DNA of 64,000 nucleotides from contig DATJQI010000054.1 of assembly GCA_035505915.1 (NCBI GenBank), forward strand, positions 1 through 64,000. Reading direction: 5' to 3'. Each line of letters starts with the position of its first letter. Within the stretch, counting starts at the first letter, position 1. This document shows positions 11,101-19,316 of this stretch, piece after piece. The translations under genes and the position numbers were made by a program. Below the pieces are notes generated by a model. The model saw only the letters and a program-made list of their open reading frames with translations, searched no databases and was not told where the DNA came from. Source of the stretch: 40CM-2-70-7 sp035505915. Lineage in GTDB: Bacteria > Gemmatimonadota > Gemmatimonadetes > Gemmatimonadales > GWC2-71-9.

Positions 11101-11307
11101 CGGATCGAGCTGGGACTCTCGGGCGACGCCGACGTGGTGCGCGCGGGGGAGGCGTACCAGGACTTCATCGCGGGCGAAACGCTGGCGAAGCGGATCACGT
11201 TCGAAGGGCTGGCGGAGCCCGACCTGGCGAAGGACGTGGAGATCGACGGCCGCACGGTGACGCTCGCCGTGCGCCGACACGACGGACGAAAGGGTGGGAC
11301 CCGATAA
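8146..11307 (+). CDS. ileS: Isoleucyl-tRNA synthetase, type 2 (eukaryote-like)
   Basis: 1053 residues from GTG 8146. It charges tRNA-Ile. Class I signatures: the HIGH-equivalent GPPTANGRPGIHHV at about 47-60 and KMSKS at 604-608. The editing CP1 domain contains TTTPWTLLANVAVAV. The long form, the internal cysteine clusters (YCPRCGTAL near 184, FCWRCDSALIYY near 403), the WALSRDRFWGTPLNVWEC stretch, and the absence of the C-terminal CxxC zinc finger of E. coli-type enzymes mark it as the IleS2 clade shared with eukaryotes and many environmental bacteria. IleS2 enzymes are known to be poorly inhibited by mupirocin. It overlaps divIVA by GTGA. Confidence 0.94.
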   Translation: MKYPQLPQDLTPDALEKQLLATWKHERLFQKVQENARYGPPFVFFEGPPTANGRPGIHHVFARTIKDLICRFQSMQGRSVTRIAGWDTHGLPVEIEVEKQLQINGKKAIEEYGIEAFNRLCRDSVFTYKTDWESLSDRIAYWLDYDHPYVTYTNEYIETVWWLLRRLFDKGLLYRGYKVLPYCPRCGTALSSHELAQGYESVQTNSVYVSFPVEKDPTRQLVVWTTTPWTLLANVAVAVHPDLEYGEYDLNGTRYIAASALASTVHVGGKPLTSGTRVKGYLGRDLIGLRYVRPLEVVPLPPEGQRGVVVGGGFVSAEEGTGLVHMAPAFGADDYAVSQQYGLAFVNPVGPDGTFQGTRWPEIEGKLVTDKETNRLVIDRLKQDGRWLDTKPITHTYPFCWRCDSALIYYAKSSWFIRTTAFKSRMLELNAQVDWHPPEVGSGRFGGWLENNVDWALSRDRFWGTPLNVWECDRTPEHRDVVGGYGDLSSRWGKDLPANFDPHKPFIDAYTWTCASCGGTMRRVPEVIDAWFDSGAMPYAQWHYPFEHGADFQAHFPADYICEGVDQTRGWFYSLLAIAAGAFDAPAYKHVIVNELVLDAQGQKMSKSRGNVVNPWSAIEQYGADAIRIYLLGQSQVWLPKRFDAKQIPELAGGFLNTLRSTYDFFARYAEAWTPPAEGTGVPFEKRPLVDRWLLARLDEVVAAVRQAWGGYDVTAGVRAILDFVTEDLSRWYVRRNRPRFWAPDRATDPLALEAMHEALTSAARLLAPAAPFLADWLHRSLTGTSVHLASFPVDRGRRDPELMGAMAAVRRLASLAHAGRQDRGLNVRQPLARMQVAVPAFVKGPALADLLDILASEVNVKTVEVVESDHDLVRLKGKGNFRTLGKRYGKDTPRVVEAVAALGAGLLQALERGETVRAGDWDVGPDDVTITREVTSDWVVQSDGAYVVALDPHLTPDLEQEGLAREVVNRVQRLRKDAGYEYTTRIELGLSGDADVVRAGEAYQDFIAGETLAKRITFEGLAEPDLAKDVEIDGRTVTLAVRRHDGRKGGTR

Positions 11308-11714
11308 TGCCGACGAAGACGAGCAAGGGCCTCAACAAGAAACAGCTCGCCCATCTCGAGAAGCGCCTTCTCGAGGAGCGGGCCCGGGTGATGAAGGAGC
11401 TCGGGCATTACGACGAGTCCTTCAACTCGAGCCTGCAGGCGTCCAATGGGGACCTCTCGAGTTATTCGTTCCATATGGCGGATCAGGGCACCGACGCGAT
11501 GGAGCGCGAAAAGGCGTTCCTGTTCGCGTCCCAGGAGGGGCGGTATCTCTGGCACGTGAACGAAGCCCTGCGGCGGCTCTACCGGACGCCGGAGCGGTTC
11601 GGCCGGTGCGAGCAGTGCGGCGAGGACATCGGATTCGACCGCCTGGACGCGCTCCCGCACGCCCGCCTGTGCATCAAGTGCAAGGCGAAGGAAGAAGATG
11701 GCAAACGGCGCTGA
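11307..11714 (+). CDS. TraR/DksA-family zinc-finger protein
   Basis: 135 residues. The N-terminal two-thirds is helical with a coiled coil (KKQLAHLEKRLLEERARVMKEL), followed by an acidic tip ADQGTDAMEREKAF and a four-cysteine zinc finger: C101, C104, C122, C125. This is the DksA/TraR architecture. Such proteins insert into the RNA polymerase secondary channel and modulate transcription, often with ppGpp. The tip is not the DxxDxA of E. coli DksA, so it is better called family member than DksA. It is the conserved neighbour of lspA in many bacteria. Its start overlaps the ileS stop by one base and its 3' end overlaps lspA by 17 bases. Confidence 0.85.
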   Translation: MPTKTSKGLNKKQLAHLEKRLLEERARVMKELGHYDESFNSSLQASNGDLSSYSFHMADQGTDAMEREKAFLFASQEGRYLWHVNEALRRLYRTPERFGRCEQCGEDIGFDRLDALPHARLCIKCKAKEEDGKRR

Positions 11715-12216
11715 CCGCCGGCTGTTCTGGACCGTGACGCTCGGCGTCGTCGCCGGGGATCTGGTCACCAAGATGCTCGCGGCGACGTACCTCGCGGTGC
11801 GCCCGATGCCGGTGGTGGGGGACTACGCCGTCCTCCGGCTGGTGTACAACGAGGGCGCGGCGTTCGGCATCTCGCTGGGGCCGGCGTCCCGCTGGATCTT
11901 CCTCGGACTCGCCTGCGTGGCGTTGATGGTCCTGGGCGCGATGGTGCGCGGCACCCGTGCCGGCGACCGGCTCCGCCTGGTGGCCCTGGCCCTGGTCTGC
12001 GGCGGCGCCTCCGGCAACCTGATCGACCGGATCCGCTCGGCGCAGGGCGTGGTGGATTTCATCGAAGTGGGCGTCGGCCCGCACCGGTTCCCGACCTTCA
12101 ATGTGGCCGACTCGGCGATCACGGTGGGCGCCATCGCGCTGGCGCTCTCGCTCTGGCTCGAAGGGCGTGCGCCCGCCCCGGAACCCGCGAAGGAGGCCGG
12201 AGCCGCCGCGCCGTGA
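11698..12216 (+). CDS. lspA: Lipoprotein signal peptidase LspA
   Basis: 172 residues. It cleaves the signal peptide of diacylglyceryl-prolipoproteins in the inner membrane. Four hydrophobic segments are visible. Family motifs: GDLVTK near 20, VYNEGAAFGI (50-59), GGASGNLIDRI, VVDFI and TFNVADSAI; the catalytic aspartates should be D120 and D138. The C-terminal tail is Ala/Pro/Glu-rich. Several proteins of this window carry lipoboxes and would be its substrates. It overlaps the neighbours on both sides, ending in a GTGA overlap with rluD. Confidence 0.93.
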   Translation: MANGADRRLFWTVTLGVVAGDLVTKMLAATYLAVRPMPVVGDYAVLRLVYNEGAAFGISLGPASRWIFLGLACVALMVLGAMVRGTRAGDRLRLVALALVCGGASGNLIDRIRSAQGVVDFIEVGVGPHRFPTFNVADSAITVGAIALALSLWLEGRAPAPEPAKEAGAAAP

Positions 12217-13229
12217 CCGGCGTGACCGTCGCCTTCTCCATCGTGGTTCCCGTGACGGAGCGGCTCGACCGTTTCCTCGCCGATCAGCTGTCCCTCTCCC
12301 GCACCCAGGCCGCCCGACTCGTCGCCGATAAACGCGTCCAATGCGCCGGCCAGGCCCTTCGCGCGTCGGCCCGGCTCGAGCGGGGCGCCGAAATCAGCGT
12401 CGAGTTCCCCCCCGAAGCTCCGGTGCGCACCTACGCGCCGGCCCACGCCGATCTGCGGTTCGCCTACGAAGACGACGACCTCGCCGTGCTGGACAAGCCG
12501 GCCGGGCTGGTGGTGCATCCGGGGCCCGGCCACTGGGACGACACCCTGGTGAACGTGCTGGTGGGACGGGGCATGGAGCTGTCCGAAGGGGGAGGGGAGG
12601 GGCGGCCCGGCATCGTCCATCGCCTGGACCGCGACACCTCGGGCCTGCTCCTGCTCGCCAAGACCGACCTCGCCCACCGGCGGCTGGCCCGGGCCATCGA
12701 GCGCCGGGAGGTCCGCCGGGTCTACGCGGCGGTCACCTGGGGACACCTGGCGAAGAGCCCGCTCGACATCGAGGCGCCCATCGGCCGGAATCCCCGGGAC
12801 CGGAAGCGGATGACGGTGGCCGCCGGGGGCCGGCACGCGGTGACTCACGCCCGGGTGATCGCGCGGTTCGATCTGACCGAGCTGTTGCGGATCCGGCTCG
12901 GCACCGGCCGCACCCATCAGATCCGCGTGCATCTGGGGCACGTGGGCCATCCGGTGGTGGGGGACCGGGAGTATTCGTTCGGCGGGAGCCGGCGCGTCAC
13001 GCCGTCGCTCCGGCGCGCCGCGGAGCGGCTCGACGAGCTCGCGCCGCGCCAGCTGCTGCACGCCGCGGAGCTGTCGTTCAAGCATCCGGTGACTGACGCG
13101 CCGGTGGTGGTGCGGTCGGAATGGCCCGACGACTTGCGTGACGCGCTCGTCGAAACGAGCGGCGATCGACATTTGCTTGCTGAACGCAACCCCTTGCAGT
13201 ATCTTGGCTTCTTCACATCAGATGATTGA
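12213..13229 (+). CDS. rluD: RluA-family 23S rRNA/tRNA pseudouridine synthase (RluD-like)
   Basis: 338 residues. It isomerises uridine to pseudouridine in structured RNA. An S4 RNA-binding domain occupies about 14-65 (TERLDRFLADQLSLSRTQAARLV). The catalytic domain contains DDDLAVLDKPAGLVVHPG, the active-site motif HRLDRDTSGLLLLAK with catalytic D139, and RTHQIRVHLGHVGHPVVGD. Position next to lspA and S4-plus-synthase architecture favour RluD (23S U1911/1915/1917), but exact target is inferred. The last ~50 codons overlap the candidate promoter of the chemosensory operon and the final 8 bases overlap the first cheW. Confidence 0.9.
   Translation: MTGVTVAFSIVVPVTERLDRFLADQLSLSRTQAARLVADKRVQCAGQALRASARLERGAEISVEFPPEAPVRTYAPAHADLRFAYEDDDLAVLDKPAGLVVHPGPGHWDDTLVNVLVGRGMELSEGGGEGRPGIVHRLDRDTSGLLLLAKTDLAHRRLARAIERREVRRVYAAVTWGHLAKSPLDIEAPIGRNPRDRKRMTVAAGGRHAVTHARVIARFDLTELLRIRLGTGRTHQIRVHLGHVGHPVVGDREYSFGGSRRVTPSLRRAAERLDELAPRQLLHAAELSFKHPVTDAPVVVRSEWPDDLRDALVETSGDRHLLAERNPLQYLGFFTSDD
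13177..13205 (+). promoter_or_regulatory. Candidate promoter of the chemosensory operon
   Basis: Inside the 3' end of rluD: TTGCTG (13177-13182), a 17-base spacer, TATCTT (13200-13205). The cheW ATG is at 13222, giving a predicted untranslated leader of about 9 bases. The stretch is noticeably richer in A and T than the coding DNA around it, supporting a regulatory role. Confidence 0.45.
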
Positions 13230-13665
13230 CGCGGCGGTCGTTCGGCTGCTGGTGTTTCGGGTGGGTACGCTCTCCTGCGCCGCCGAAGTGGAAACCGTGC
13301 GGGAGATTTTGCCGCGTCTGTCCGTGACGAGGATCCCCGGCGCCCCGCCGGAAGTGGCCGGGATGGTGAACGTGCGGGGAGCGCTGGTGACGGTGGTGGA
13401 CGGGTGGCGGGCGCTGGGGCAGGCGGCGCCGGCGCCGGGTGCGGGGACGACCGTGCTCCTCGAGGTGGACGGCGGCCGCCGGATGGTGGCGCTGACCGTG
13501 GACGAGGTGGTGGACCTTCTGGCGGTGCCGGGAGAGACGCTGGAGCGGCGGCAGTCCCTGCCGGGACTCGACCCGACCATCGTCCGGGCGGTGGGCCGCC
13601 GGGGCGCCCAGGCGTTCGTGGTCCTCGACACCGATCGTTTGCTCGGTCCCATTCTGTCTTCCTAG
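13222..13665 (+). CDS. cheW: CheW-like scaffold protein (first copy)
   Basis: 147 residues, a single CheW domain that would couple CheA to receptors. Typical CheW signatures: LLVFRVGTLSCAAEVETVREIL at the start, the PEVAGMVNVRGALVTVVD loop (compare GxINLRGxxVPVIDL), and VALTVDEVVDLLAVP. It is the first gene of the long chemosensory operon. The ATG at 13222 is chosen because it lies just before the CheW fold and just after the promoter; the open frame extends upstream into rluD but that part has no CheW homology. Two other CheW genes are near the operon's end. Confidence 0.86.
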   Translation: MIDAAVVRLLVFRVGTLSCAAEVETVREILPRLSVTRIPGAPPEVAGMVNVRGALVTVVDGWRALGQAAPAPGAGTTVLLEVDGGRRMVALTVDEVVDLLAVPGETLERRQSLPGLDPTIVRAVGRRGAQAFVVLDTDRLLGPILSS

Positions 13666-13674
13666 GGAGGTCGT

Positions 13675-14037
13675 GTGAGTCACACGGTTCTCGTCTGCGA
13701 CGACGCCATCTTCATGCGGACGATGATCAGCGACATTCTCGCGCAAGCGGGGTTCGAGGTCGTGGGTGAGGCCGAGACCGGCGCTCAGGCGGTGGAGAAA
13801 TACAAGCAGCTCAAGCCCGATCTGGTCACGATGGACATCGTGATGCCGGACATGGGCGGCATCGACGCCGTCCGGGAGATCGTGAAGGGCGACCCGGACG
13901 CCAAGATCCTGATGTGCAGCGCCATGGGCCAGCAGGCCCTGGTGGTCGAGGCCATCCAGGCCGGAGCCAAGGACTTCGTGGTGAAACCCTTCCAGCCGTC
14001 GCGGGTGCTCGAGGCCGTCCAGCGGGTTCTCGGGTAG
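13675..14037 (+). CDS. cheY: CheY-like response regulator
   Basis: 120 residues, a stand-alone receiver domain. Acidic pocket D9-D10, phosphoacceptor D54 in LVTMDIVMPDMGG, switch residue Ser in MCSAMGQ, and the conserved Lys in FVVKPF. It should be phosphorylated by the CheA encoded next and carry the output signal. Without flagellar genes in the window the target is unknown; type IV pili or the MglA module are candidates. GTG start with a good ribosome binding site (AGGGAGG, 13663-13669). Confidence 0.93.
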   Translation: MSHTVLVCDDAIFMRTMISDILAQAGFEVVGEAETGAQAVEKYKQLKPDLVTMDIVMPDMGGIDAVREIVKGDPDAKILMCSAMGQQALVVEAIQAGAKDFVVKPFQPSRVLEAVQRVLG

Positions 14038-14043
14038 GCTTCC

Positions 14044-15978
14044 GTGGATCTATCGCAGTATGCCGAACTGTTCCTGGCGGAAGCCCGCGAACACTTGAGC
14101 GCGTGCAACCAGCTCCTGCTGCAGTGGGAGCGCGCGCCCGGCGCCACCGAGCCCGTCACCGGGCTGTTCCGTTCGGTCCACACCATCAAGGGTATGGCGG
14201 CCACCATGGGGTACACGGTGGTGGCCGATCTGGCGCACCGGATGGAGAACCTGCTCGACGCCCTGCGGCGCGGGTCGACGCGGCCGGGGGACGACGTGCT
14301 GCAGCTGCTGTTCCGCGCCACCGACACGCTCGAGCGCGCCGTGGGCCTCGCGGTGACCGGCAAGGAGCGCGACGCGGACATCCGCGGGATCGCCGCCGAG
14401 CTGGACCGGGCCGCGGCCAAGCTCGGCCCGGCGACGCCGGCCCCCGCGGCTCCCGCGGCCGCCGCGCCGGCGCGGACCTCGGGGCCGGTGTCCGCCGGCC
14501 GCGCCACGCCGCCCGCGCTGCCGATTCCCGACATCGTCGCGGCGGCCGCGGGACGCCTGGTGCAGGTCACGCTCCGGTTCGACGCGGCCCTGAAGGGCGG
14601 GCGGGCGCTGCTGGTCCTGAAGCGGGCCGAGGCCCTCGGGGCGGTGAGCGCGGTGACGCCGCCCCAGGCGGCGTTCGAGTCCGACGATTTCGACGGGCGC
14701 TTCGCCTTCCGCCTGGACGCGCCGGCGCCGACCGACGTCATCGAGCGCGCGCTCCGCGCCGCCGGCGACGTGGAACGGGTGGCCGTCGGTGAGCCCGAGG
14801 CCGAGGCGCCCCGGATCGACGGCGGGGTCGAAGGCGGGAAGAGCCGCCACATCCGTGTCGACCTCCGGCGGCTCGACGTCCTGATGGACCTGATCGGCGA
14901 GCTGACCACGGCCCGGGGCCGGCTGAACCAGCTGGCGGGCGAGCGGCGCGATCCGCAGCTGGACGACGTCGCGGTCCAGATCTCGCGCCTGTCGTCCGAT
15001 CTCCAGAGCGAGATCGTGCAGGCCCGGATGACGCCGGTGTGGCAGGTGTTCGACCGCTTCCCGCGCCTCGTGCGGGACATCGCGCGCCAGCTCGAGCGGC
15101 ACGTCTCGTTCCGGGTGGAGGGCAAGGAAATCGAGCTGGACCGGGCCATCCTGGACGAGCTCGGGGACCCGCTCCTGCACCTGCTCCGGAACGCCGTCGA
15201 TCACGGCATCGAGACGCCGACCGAGCGCCGGAAGGCGGGTAAGAAGGAAGAGGGGGAGATCGTCCTGGCGGCGGTCCGGGAGCGCGCCAGCGTCGCGATC
15301 ACCATCTCGGACGACGGGCGGGGGATCGACCGCCGCAAGATCCTCGACAAAGCGAAGCGCGAGGGGCTGGTGGATCCGCACCTGGAGGCGCTCACCGACG
15401 ATCAGCTCCTGCGCGTGATCGCGCGGCCGGGCTTTTCGACGGCGAGCGCGGTGACCAGCGTCTCGGGACGCGGCGTGGGTATCGACGTCGTGATGAACCG
15501 GATCCGCGCCCTGGGCGGCACGGTCGAAGTCCGCACCGAGCAGGGGAAGGGCACCACGTTCGTCTTGCGGATGCCGGTGACCCTGGCCATCGTGCGGGCG
15601 CTGATCGCGGCGGTGGGGGAGGAGCGGTACGCGCTGCCCCTCACCTACGTGTCCGAGACGGTCGAGTTCGGCGCCGTGCCCACGACCACGGTCGAAGGGC
15701 GCGAGGCGATGGTCCTGCGGGACCGCGTGGTGCCGCTGGTGCACCTGCGCGGCCTCCTGAACGTGCCCGGCGCCGCGCCGCCGCCGCGCCGCCCGGTGAT
15801 CGTGCTCGAGATGGGCGAGCGGCGGACCGGCGTGGTCGTGGACGGGATGCTGGGCCAGCAGGAGATCGTGGTGAAGGGATTCGAAGCGCCCCGGGGAACG
15901 CTGCCCGTCTTCAGCGGTGCTACCATCATGGGCGACGGCGTGCCGGCGTTGATTCTTGACGCCGGCGGGTTGCTCTAG
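14044..15978 (+). CDS. cheA: Chemotaxis histidine kinase CheA
   Basis: 644 residues, full domain set. P1/Hpt domain with phospho-His H46 in VHTIKGM; an Ala/Pro linker near 130-160; a P2-like response-regulator-docking domain about 165-260 (LVQVTLRFDAALKGGRALLVLKRA); P3 dimerisation with LDVLMDLIGELTTARGRL; P4 ATPase with LLHLLRNAVDHGIE (N box), DDGRGID (G1), FSTASAVTSVSGRGVGIDVV (F/G2) and GKGTTFVLRMP; and a P5 CheW-like regulatory domain to the end. It autophosphorylates in response to receptors and passes the phosphate to CheY and CheB. No receptor gene is nearby. GTG start. Confidence 0.95.
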   Translation: MDLSQYAELFLAEAREHLSACNQLLLQWERAPGATEPVTGLFRSVHTIKGMAATMGYTVVADLAHRMENLLDALRRGSTRPGDDVLQLLFRATDTLERAVGLAVTGKERDADIRGIAAELDRAAAKLGPATPAPAAPAAAAPARTSGPVSAGRATPPALPIPDIVAAAAGRLVQVTLRFDAALKGGRALLVLKRAEALGAVSAVTPPQAAFESDDFDGRFAFRLDAPAPTDVIERALRAAGDVERVAVGEPEAEAPRIDGGVEGGKSRHIRVDLRRLDVLMDLIGELTTARGRLNQLAGERRDPQLDDVAVQISRLSSDLQSEIVQARMTPVWQVFDRFPRLVRDIARQLERHVSFRVEGKEIELDRAILDELGDPLLHLLRNAVDHGIETPTERRKAGKKEEGEIVLAAVRERASVAITISDDGRGIDRRKILDKAKREGLVDPHLEALTDDQLLRVIARPGFSTASAVTSVSGRGVGIDVVMNRIRALGGTVEVRTEQGKGTTFVLRMPVTLAIVRALIAAVGEERYALPLTYVSETVEFGAVPTTTVEGREAMVLRDRVVPLVHLRGLLNVPGAAPPPRRPVIVLEMGERRTGVVVDGMLGQQEIVVKGFEAPRGTLPVFSGATIMGDGVPALILDAGGLL

Positions 15979-15992
15979 GCGGAGACAGGGCC

Positions 15993-16610
15993 ATGGACGA
16001 CGTCCGCGACTTGAAGACGCTGCAGATCGACGCCCTGCGGGAGGTGGCCAACATCGGCGCCGGCCATGCGGCGACGGCGCTGTCGCAGCTCACCAACCGC
16101 CGGATCATGATCTCGGTGCCGCAGATCAACATCACCCGGCTGGAGGACGTCCCCAACCTGCTGGGGAATCCGCAGGACGTGGTGGCCGCGGTGCTGATGC
16201 ACATGCTGGGCGACCTCACGGGCCGCACCCTGCTCCTGTTCCCGGAGAAGACGGCCCGCCGGCTCTGCGACATGCTCCTCCGCCGCACCGAGGGCGTCAC
16301 GACGGCGTTCGACGCCTTGGAGCAGTCGGCGCTCAAGGAAGCCGGCAACATCCTCTCCGGCGCCTACATGAACGCCCTGTCCGACTTCATGGGGATGCTG
16401 CTCCTGCCGTCGGTTCCGAGCCTCGTCGTGGACCTCTCGGCCGCGGTGCTGACCACCACCTATTTGAACTTCGGGCACGACCGGGACTTCGTCTTCTGCG
16501 TGGAGACGGAGTTCCGCTTCGACGACGTGGACGGCCTGCGGGGGCACTTCCTGCTCCTGCCCGACCTGGCGTCGCTGAAGGCGATCTTCGACGCCATCCG
16601 CGTGACCTGA
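15993..16610 (+). CDS. cheC: CheC-family CheY-P phosphatase
   Basis: 205 residues with the two copies of the CheC phosphatase signature (E..N): LREVANIGAGHAATAL with E17 and N20, and LKEAGNILSGAYMNAL with E116 and N119. Both active sites are intact, unlike FliY or some CheX proteins. CheC hydrolyses CheY-P and in Bacillus is stimulated by CheD; a cheD gene lies in the same operon (27095). Thus signal termination is by CheC rather than CheZ. Confidence 0.9.
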   Translation: MDDVRDLKTLQIDALREVANIGAGHAATALSQLTNRRIMISVPQINITRLEDVPNLLGNPQDVVAAVLMHMLGDLTGRTLLLFPEKTARRLCDMLLRRTEGVTTAFDALEQSALKEAGNILSGAYMNALSDFMGMLLLPSVPSLVVDLSAAVLTTTYLNFGHDRDFVFCVETEFRFDDVDGLRGHFLLLPDLASLKAIFDAIRVT

Positions 16611-16613
16611 CCC

Positions 16614-19313
16614 GTGGCGGCGCCGGCGCTCTCCGAACGCGACCTCGCCGTCCTCCGGTCCTTCGCCCGCCGGATCGATCCCTCGGACGCCGGGGCCCAC
16701 AACAACCTCGGCGTGGTGTACTTCCAGAAGGGGATGGTGAGCGAGGCCATCGCCGAGTTCACCCGCGCCCTCGAGCTCGACGCCAAGATGCAGGTTGCCC
16801 AGCGCAACCTGGAAATCGCCTACCACAACACCGGCTACTACGACCAGCTCGTCGCCGAGCTGCGCGAGCGCCTGCGTACCGCCCCCGACGACCGCGACGC
16901 CCGCTGGGAGCTGGGCCGTGCCTACCACATCCTCGGCGTCTATGACGCGGCCGTGGGGGAGTTCGAGCAGCTCCTCGCCCATCACCCGAAGGACACCGCG
17001 GCCATGCTCCAGCTGGGCCAGGCCGAGAAGAGCCGGGGACGCTTCGAAGTGGCCACCGAGTGGCTGCTCCGCGCCCAGGAGCTCGAGCCCGCGTCCAGCG
17101 TGGTGCAGTTCTACCTCGGCGAGGTCTACTACAACCGGGGTCTCAACGACGCCGCGCTCACCGCCCTGAAGAAGGCGGTGGAGCTCAATCCCGACAACGC
17201 CAACGCCCACTACCTGATGGCCTTCGTGCTCGGAGACATGGGGCGCCACCAGGAGGCGCGCGCCGCGTCCAAGCGCGCCATCGAGCTGAATCCGCCGCTC
17301 GCCCGCGCGCAGGCCAACCTCTCCCTCGAGCGCTACAACGCCGAGCGGAAGAGCCAGCAGCTCCGGCTGCGGGACCTTCCCGACGCGGACCTGGTGGAGG
17401 GCGGGGAGCTCGCGCACTACAACCTCGGCCTCGCCTTCCGGCAGAAGGGCTACTACGCCGAGGCCCTGCGGGAGTACCGGCTGGCGCTCGACCGGGGCGA
17501 GGACCGGAAGATCACCCTGCAGGCGATGGCCGAGGTGCATCTCCTCCGGCGCGATCTCGCCGCCGCCCTCGAGCTGTACGACTCGCTCCTCCAGGACTCG
17601 CCGCAGTCTCCCAAGCTCTGGAACGAGCGGGGCGTGGTGCTCCACCAGGCGGGGCGGACCGCCGATGCCCTCGGCGCGTACCGCCAGGCGCTGGAGGTCG
17701 ACGGCCGCTACGCCCTCGCCGCGAACAACGCCGGCGTGGTGCTCGGCCACCAGGGCGCCACCGACGAGGCGATCGAGGCGTTCCGCTCGGCCCTGCGGGT
17801 GCAGTCGGACTTCGCCGTGGCCCGGCTCAATCTCGCGCTCCTGCTCTTCCATCTCCGGCGCTTCCAGCTGTCGCTCGAAGCGTACCGCCAGGTCCTGGCC
17901 GAGCAGCCGAAATCGGCGGCGGCGTGGAACGGCGTCGGCCTCGTGCTCCTCGAGCTGAAGCGCTTCGCCGACGCCCGCAACGCGTTCGCCCGGGCCGTGG
18001 AGGCGGAGCCCGACCACGCGGGGGCGCACTACAACCTGTCGTTCGCGCTGTCCAACCTCGGGGATTTCGACGGCGCCCTGCGCGCCACCAAGCGGGCCCT
18101 CGAGCTGGACCCCTACTACGTCTCGCAGAAGTTCCAGCTGGCCATCGACCTGCAATACGAGCAGGGGACGATCGGGGTCGCGCCGGAGATCTCGGCCGAC
18201 GTGACCGCGGAGAACCTGGGCGCCGACTTCACCTTCGACCAGCGGATCCTCGACAACATCTTCCAGGAGCTCGCGCCCGCCGCGGCGCCCCCGCCGCCCG
18301 CGGCGGACGGGAAGCCGAAGGACGACGCGCTGGCGCTGGCCCGCGACTACGTGAGCAAGGGCCTCCACGACCTCGCCGCCGCCGAGGCCATCCGCGCCGT
18401 GTCCCGCGGCGCGGACCGCGGCGAGGCTTCCGTGCTGATCGGCGGGAGCTACGCCAAGCGCGGCCTGCACGGTGAGGCCCTCGAGCGCTTCCGGGAGGCC
18501 CGCGCCCTGGACGCCGAGCGCGTCGACGCCCGGGCCGGGGAAGTCCAGGCGCTGGTGGCCATCGGGCGGATGGAAGAGGCGGCGCCCCTCGCCGAGGAGT
18601 GGCTGGCCCGGGCGCCCGGCGACGTGGATGCCCTCGTCGCGGTGGCGAAGGCGCGGGCCGGGGCGGGGGACGCGGCCGGAGCGCTCACGGCGCTGCAGGA
18701 CGCGCAGTCCCGGGCGCCGGGCCGGGCCGACCTGCACAAGCTGCAGGGCGACGTCCTCCTCAAGGTGGGCGATCGCGCCGGCGGCCTCGCGGCGTACCGG
18801 ACCGCCCTCGAGCTGGACCGCGGGTACGTCCAGGTGTGGCTCGACCTCGGGCGCCTGCACGAAGAGAAGGAAGAGTGGGAGGACGCGCAGCGGGCGTACG
18901 AGCGCGCCCTCGAGACCCTCCCGACCTTCCACGAAGCGAACCTGGCCCTGGCCGATCTCCTCCGGAAGAGCGGCCGGGCGCGCGGCGCGGTGGCGCATCT
19001 GGCCGGCCTGCTCGAGCAGGACCCCTACGATCTCGAGGCGCTGCTCCTCCTGGGCCGCGCCCTGATCGACGACAAGCGGATGGACGCCGCGGCGGAAGCG
19101 TTCCGCCGGATTCTCAAGTTCGATCCGGAGCACTCCGGTGCCCTGTTCCATCTGGGCGTCACGCTGGCCCGCCGCCACCGGTACCCGGAGGCGGTGCGGG
19201 CCTGGGACAAGGTGATCAAGGTCGACCCCGCGGGTGCCTACGCGGCCCGGGCGAAGATGCACGCCCGGACCGCCGCGGATCTGCAGACCATTTTCGCCTC
19301 GGACGCGGCCTAG
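16614..19313 (+). CDS. Very large TPR-repeat protein (899 aa)
   Basis: 899 residues from GTG 16614, composed almost wholly of tetratricopeptide repeats from about residue 20 to the end, e.g. AGAHNNLGVVYFQKGMVSEAIAEFTRALELDAKM, AWNGVGLVLLELKRFADARNAF and SGALFHLGVTLARRHRYPEAVRAWDKVIKVDP. A repeat-poor, Pro/Ala-rich break lies near 545-570. No signal peptide or membrane segment, so cytoplasmic. TPR arrays are protein-binding scaffolds; within this operon it probably assembles the chemosensory/MglA proteins or contacts a motility apparatus. No enzyme domain was found. Four-base spacing from cheC and three-base spacing to the next gene indicate co-transcription. Confidence 0.85.
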   Translation: MAAPALSERDLAVLRSFARRIDPSDAGAHNNLGVVYFQKGMVSEAIAEFTRALELDAKMQVAQRNLEIAYHNTGYYDQLVAELRERLRTAPDDRDARWELGRAYHILGVYDAAVGEFEQLLAHHPKDTAAMLQLGQAEKSRGRFEVATEWLLRAQELEPASSVVQFYLGEVYYNRGLNDAALTALKKAVELNPDNANAHYLMAFVLGDMGRHQEARAASKRAIELNPPLARAQANLSLERYNAERKSQQLRLRDLPDADLVEGGELAHYNLGLAFRQKGYYAEALREYRLALDRGEDRKITLQAMAEVHLLRRDLAAALELYDSLLQDSPQSPKLWNERGVVLHQAGRTADALGAYRQALEVDGRYALAANNAGVVLGHQGATDEAIEAFRSALRVQSDFAVARLNLALLLFHLRRFQLSLEAYRQVLAEQPKSAAAWNGVGLVLLELKRFADARNAFARAVEAEPDHAGAHYNLSFALSNLGDFDGALRATKRALELDPYYVSQKFQLAIDLQYEQGTIGVAPEISADVTAENLGADFTFDQRILDNIFQELAPAAAPPPPAADGKPKDDALALARDYVSKGLHDLAAAEAIRAVSRGADRGEASVLIGGSYAKRGLHGEALERFREARALDAERVDARAGEVQALVAIGRMEEAAPLAEEWLARAPGDVDALVAVAKARAGAGDAAGALTALQDAQSRAPGRADLHKLQGDVLLKVGDRAGGLAAYRTALELDRGYVQVWLDLGRLHEEKEEWEDAQRAYERALETLPTFHEANLALADLLRKSGRARGAVAHLAGLLEQDPYDLEALLLLGRALIDDKRMDAAAEAFRRILKFDPEHSGALFHLGVTLARRHRYPEAVRAWDKVIKVDPAGAYAARAKMHARTAADLQTIFASDAA

Positions 19314-19316
19314 CCT

